Shown piece by piece: positions 5,971 to 7,937 of a DNA stretch of 7,937 bases. Source of the stretch: a candidate division CSSED10-310 bacterium (GTDB lineage Bacteria > CSSED10-310 > JAFGDC01); NCBI GenBank assembly GCA_016932295.1, contig JAFGDC010000129.1, positions 1 to 7,937 of the forward strand, given 5' to 3'. Position numbers and translations under genes: made by a program. The notes below the pieces were generated by a model. That model was given only the letters and a program-made list of their open reading frames with translations. It was not told the DNA's origin and did no database searches. How positions within the stretch are numbered: the stretch's first letter is position 1; every line of letters starts with the position of its first letter.

Positions 5971-6774
5971 ATGATGGAATACATGGAGGAGAATCGGAAG
6001 CTGTGGGACGAGCTGACGGGCATCAACGCCGCATCCGGGATGTACGATCTGCCGTCCTTCAAACAGGGCAGGAACTCGCTGGACAACCTCGTCCTGGATG
6101 AGATCGGTGACGTGCGGGGCAAGCGCCTGCTGCACCTGCAGTGTCATTTCGGCATGGATACCATGTCATTCGCAAGGTTGGGGGCGGACGTCACCGGCGT
6201 GGATTTCTCCGCCAAGGCCATCGCCCTGGCGCGCGGACTCGCGGCGGAACTGGCCATTCCAGCGCGCTTTGTGCACTGTAACGTGTACGACCTGCCGGAC
6301 CATCTGGAAGATCGTTTCGACATCGTGTTCTCCTCCTATGGATTCCTCTGCTGGCTGCCGGATATCCAGTCCTGGGCGCGCATTGTGGCGCGTTATGTAA
6401 AACCGGGTGGCTTCTTCTACATGGCCGAGGGTCATCCTTTTACCGCGGTGTTCGATAACAGTCCGGAGGTGAAGGATTTCCACGTCAGGTATTCGTACTT
6501 TCATTCACCGGCGCCGACGCATTGGGAAGATGAGAGCGCTTATGCGGACCCGGAGGCGGTGGTGGGGTATCCTTCATACGAATGGACGCATTCCCTGTCG
6601 GATCTGATCAATGCATTACTGGAAGCTGATTTGAAACTGATGTTCATGCACGAGTTCCCCTTCGGGTTCTATGCCCATTTTCCTTTCATGAAGAGCGACG
6701 GGACGGGGCGCTGGTGGCCGGCTGTGAAGAGAAACACCGTGCCGCTGTTATGTTCCATGAAGTGGACGAAATGA
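5971..6774 (+). CDS. Class I SAM-dependent methyltransferase
   Basis: The 267-residue protein has the Rossmann-like fold of class I methyltransferases. The SAM-binding region is LLHLQCHFGMDTMSFARLGA (53-72) followed by VTGVDFS (74-80), whose Asp79 would hold the ribose hydroxyls. The glycine-rich loop is of the QCHFGxDT variety rather than the classical GxGxG. Further landmarks are FVHCNVYDLPD (100-110), FDIVFSSYGFLCWLPD (116-131), and the post-motif III segment VKPGGFFYMAEGHPF (143-157). The C-terminal VPLLCSMKWTK resembles the closing strand of relatives ending in LPLLFSLKA. The substrate is unknown. The start is chosen at the first of two tandem ATGs; GGGAGG at 5953-5958 lies 12 bases upstream, slightly far, so the precise start within 5971-5983 is uncertain. 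The stop overlaps the next start as ATGA, so this gene is probably translationally coupled to the flavoprotein and should act in the same pathway. Confidence 0.9.
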   Translation: MMEYMEENRKLWDELTGINAASGMYDLPSFKQGRNSLDNLVLDEIGDVRGKRLLHLQCHFGMDTMSFARLGADVTGVDFSAKAIALARGLAAELAIPARFVHCNVYDLPDHLEDRFDIVFSSYGFLCWLPDIQSWARIVARYVKPGGFFYMAEGHPFTAVFDNSPEVKDFHVRYSYFHSPAPTHWEDESAYADPEAVVGYPSYEWTHSLSDLINALLEADLKLMFMHEFPFGFYAHFPFMKSDGTGRWWPAVKRNTVPLLCSMKWTK

Positions 6775-7841
6775 TCGGCGAACGGTTGCTCGTGGTGGTG
6801 GGCGCCGGTCCGGCCGGGGCGGCGGCGGCACGTTCCGCCGCGTTGCACGGCGCGCCGGTGCTGGTGGTGGAGGCCCGCCGTCACTGCCTGGGTCCGGATT
6901 GCTGCGCGGAGCTTGCCCCCGCAATGCTGCTTTCTGAACTGGCGGTCGGGCACCCCGTGGTGATTCAGCGCGTGAACGGGTTGATGGTGCACGATACAGG
7001 CGGCGGCTGTCATGAAACGAAAGCGCCCGGAGTCATCCTGGATCGCGCCGTCCTGACTGGGGGGCTACTGAGCCAGGCGGTCAAAGCCGGGGCGGAGATC
7101 TGGCGAAGCGCGCGCCTGTCCGGTCTGCGTGATGGTGTCGCCGTCGTCCGCGCCGCGGGGCGTGAGCACGAGGTCGGGTGCGGTGCGGTGATCGGCGCTG
7201 ACGGACCACATTCAGTGGTGGCGGCCATCGTCGGTCTGCCCGCCCAGCGATGCCTGCCGGTGGTCCAGGAACGCGTGGTGCTGCGGCGTCCGATGGAGTA
7301 TGCACATGTTTTCTTCGATCTCTCTTTCAGACTAGGTTACGGCTGGCTGTTCCCCCGCGGTGACCTGGCCAACGTGGGTCTGGGCGGCGAGTTCTCCTCG
7401 CCGGAGAAACTGGAGGCTCAGTTCCGCGGCTTCAGGTCCAGGCTGGAGGAAGATGGATTCATCTACCCGGACGGCAGCCTCGATCATTGCCGCGGTTGGC
7501 TGCCGGTGAGCGGCCCCAGGGGTACGGGCCGGCTCGGTTCGGTGCTGCTGGTGGGAGATGCGGCCGGTCATACCCATCCCATTACCGGCGCGGGGATCAT
7601 GCCGGCGCTGCTGGGTGGCGCCATGGCGGGTGAAGCCGCCGCGCAAATGCTGTTGAGCGGGGACGAAGCATTCCTGGAGGAATACCCGGCGCGCTGGCGC
7701 AGCCGCTATGGCGACGATCTCGACTGGGCCCTGAGCAAGCGGTGGGAACTGGAGTTGAATTGGGATCGAATGCCCGGATCGTTCAAACACTACTGGGCGG
7801 GATTCCCTGAGTATCACCGGGGCCGGCGATGGAAAAAATGA
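6771..7841 (+). CDS. FAD-dependent oxidoreductase, geranylgeranyl reductase family (possible LipT-like)
   Basis: The 356-residue flavoprotein belongs to the geranylgeranyl reductase-like group (COG0644 type). It shows the FAD dinucleotide-binding motif LLVVVGAGPAGAAAA (6-20) with Glu34 ending the second strand. A GADGPHSVVA motif (142-151) follows, then the family-typical YGWLFPRGDLANVGLG (190-205) and the second FAD motif VGDAAGHTHPITGAGIMPAL (261-280). No membrane segment is evident. The ATG at 6771 overlaps the methyltransferase stop as ATGA; an in-frame GTG at 6714 would add 19 residues that do not fit the family N-terminus and lie inside the upstream gene. The gene ends in another ATGA overlap with a gene whose start looks like a radical SAM family. 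As I recall, in the bacterial sLpl(AB)-LipS1-LipS2 lipoate assembly clusters a flavoprotein of this family is called LipT, and that is my leading functional proposal. A role in reducing isoprenoid or other lipid double bonds is the main alternative. Confidence 0.9.
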   Translation: MIGERLLVVVGAGPAGAAAARSAALHGAPVLVVEARRHCLGPDCCAELAPAMLLSELAVGHPVVIQRVNGLMVHDTGGGCHETKAPGVILDRAVLTGGLLSQAVKAGAEIWRSARLSGLRDGVAVVRAAGREHEVGCGAVIGADGPHSVVAAIVGLPAQRCLPVVQERVVLRRPMEYAHVFFDLSFRLGYGWLFPRGDLANVGLGGEFSSPEKLEAQFRGFRSRLEEDGFIYPDGSLDHCRGWLPVSGPRGTGRLGSVLLVGDAAGHTHPITGAGIMPALLGGAMAGEAAAQMLLSGDEAFLEEYPARWRSRYGDDLDWALSKRWELELNWDRMPGSFKHYWAGFPEYHRGRRWKK

Positions 7842-7937
7842 CGGTGAATGAGCGGTACCTGGAACCGATCGATACCTCGTTGCACGGGAGTCCCGAAGTG
7901 GTGCGGCTCAGCCTGGCGGCGGCCATGACCCTTGGCC
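7838..7937 (+). CDS. N-terminus of a probable radical SAM protein (3' partial, possible LipS1-like)
   Basis: Only 33 codons are inside the window. The ATG at 7838 overlaps the flavoprotein stop as ATGA, and the frame stays open to the right edge. The visible stretch TSLHGSPEVVRLSLAAAM (residues 13-30) followed by TLG resembles, from memory, the N-terminus of a radical SAM family in which this segment precedes the CxxxCxxC cluster motif by some 30 residues. The cluster motif would fall outside the window, so catalytic class is not shown here. LipS1-type lipoate-assembly proteins are the relatives I have in mind. The coupled junction argues for a shared pathway with the flavoprotein. Confidence 0.6.
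   Translation, partial: MTVNERYLEPIDTSLHGSPEVVRLSLAAAMTLG

Noticed and set aside
5777..5974. Possible 65-codon (or 43-codon from ATG 5846) small protein ending in an ATGA overlap with the methyltransferase
   Set aside because: There is no ribosome binding site before either start and no recognisable similarity, and the frame runs through the promoter candidate at 5918-5946. The overlap is interesting but not enough.
6714..6770. Upstream GTG start for the flavoprotein, adding 19 residues
   Set aside because: The extension lies inside the methyltransferase gene and does not match the family N-terminus; the ATGA overlap at 6771 places the FAD motif at the usual distance from the start.

Overview
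The window reads as part of a GC-rich bacterial chromosome, most likely from a proteobacterium. The genes are closely packed and carry clear GGAGG-type ribosome binding sites. Several adjacent genes overlap as ATGA, and promoter candidates resemble the sigma-70 consensus. I see no rRNA, tRNA, CRISPR array, transposase or phage gene. The species cannot be fixed from this stretch. If the last two genes are correctly read as LipT-like and LipS1-like, a sulfur-oxidising lineage is possible, but that is inference.

Region 1 (1-2575, plus strand) holds two genes. The first, whose N-terminus lies outside the window, is a RecQ-family helicase fused at its C-terminus to a ComF-like phosphoribosyltransferase (PRTase) domain with an intact PRPP loop. 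A divergent DprA/Smf protein starts on the base after its stop codon. Helicase, ComF-type PRTase and DprA are the same three protein types found together in natural transformation (ComFA, ComFC, DprA), but here the helicase is RecQ-type and fused to the PRTase. This is the most interesting unit in the window. It could act in handling incoming or damaged single-stranded DNA, or in anti-phage defence.

Region 2 (2576-2831) is a gene-free convergent junction with a weak terminator candidate and one hairpin.

Region 3 (2832-5644, minus strand) holds, in transcription order, lemA, a DUF3137 membrane protein gene and a polytopic membrane metallophosphoesterase. LemA and DUF3137 form a familiar conserved pair. 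The phosphoesterase lies 96 bases further on and has its own promoter candidate. The DUF3137 gene has a start-codon puzzle: its best ribosome binding site points at an ATC codon.

Region 4 (5645-5970) is a divergent intergenic region with a good promoter candidate for the rightward operon and a weak one for lemA.

Region 5 (5971-7937, plus strand) is a tightly coupled operon. It encodes a class I SAM-dependent methyltransferase, an FAD-dependent oxidoreductase of the geranylgeranyl reductase family, and the beginning of a third protein whose N-terminus resembles a radical SAM family. Both junctions are ATGA overlaps, so the three products are probably made together. A role of the last two in lipoate assembly (LipT and LipS1) is a testable proposal.
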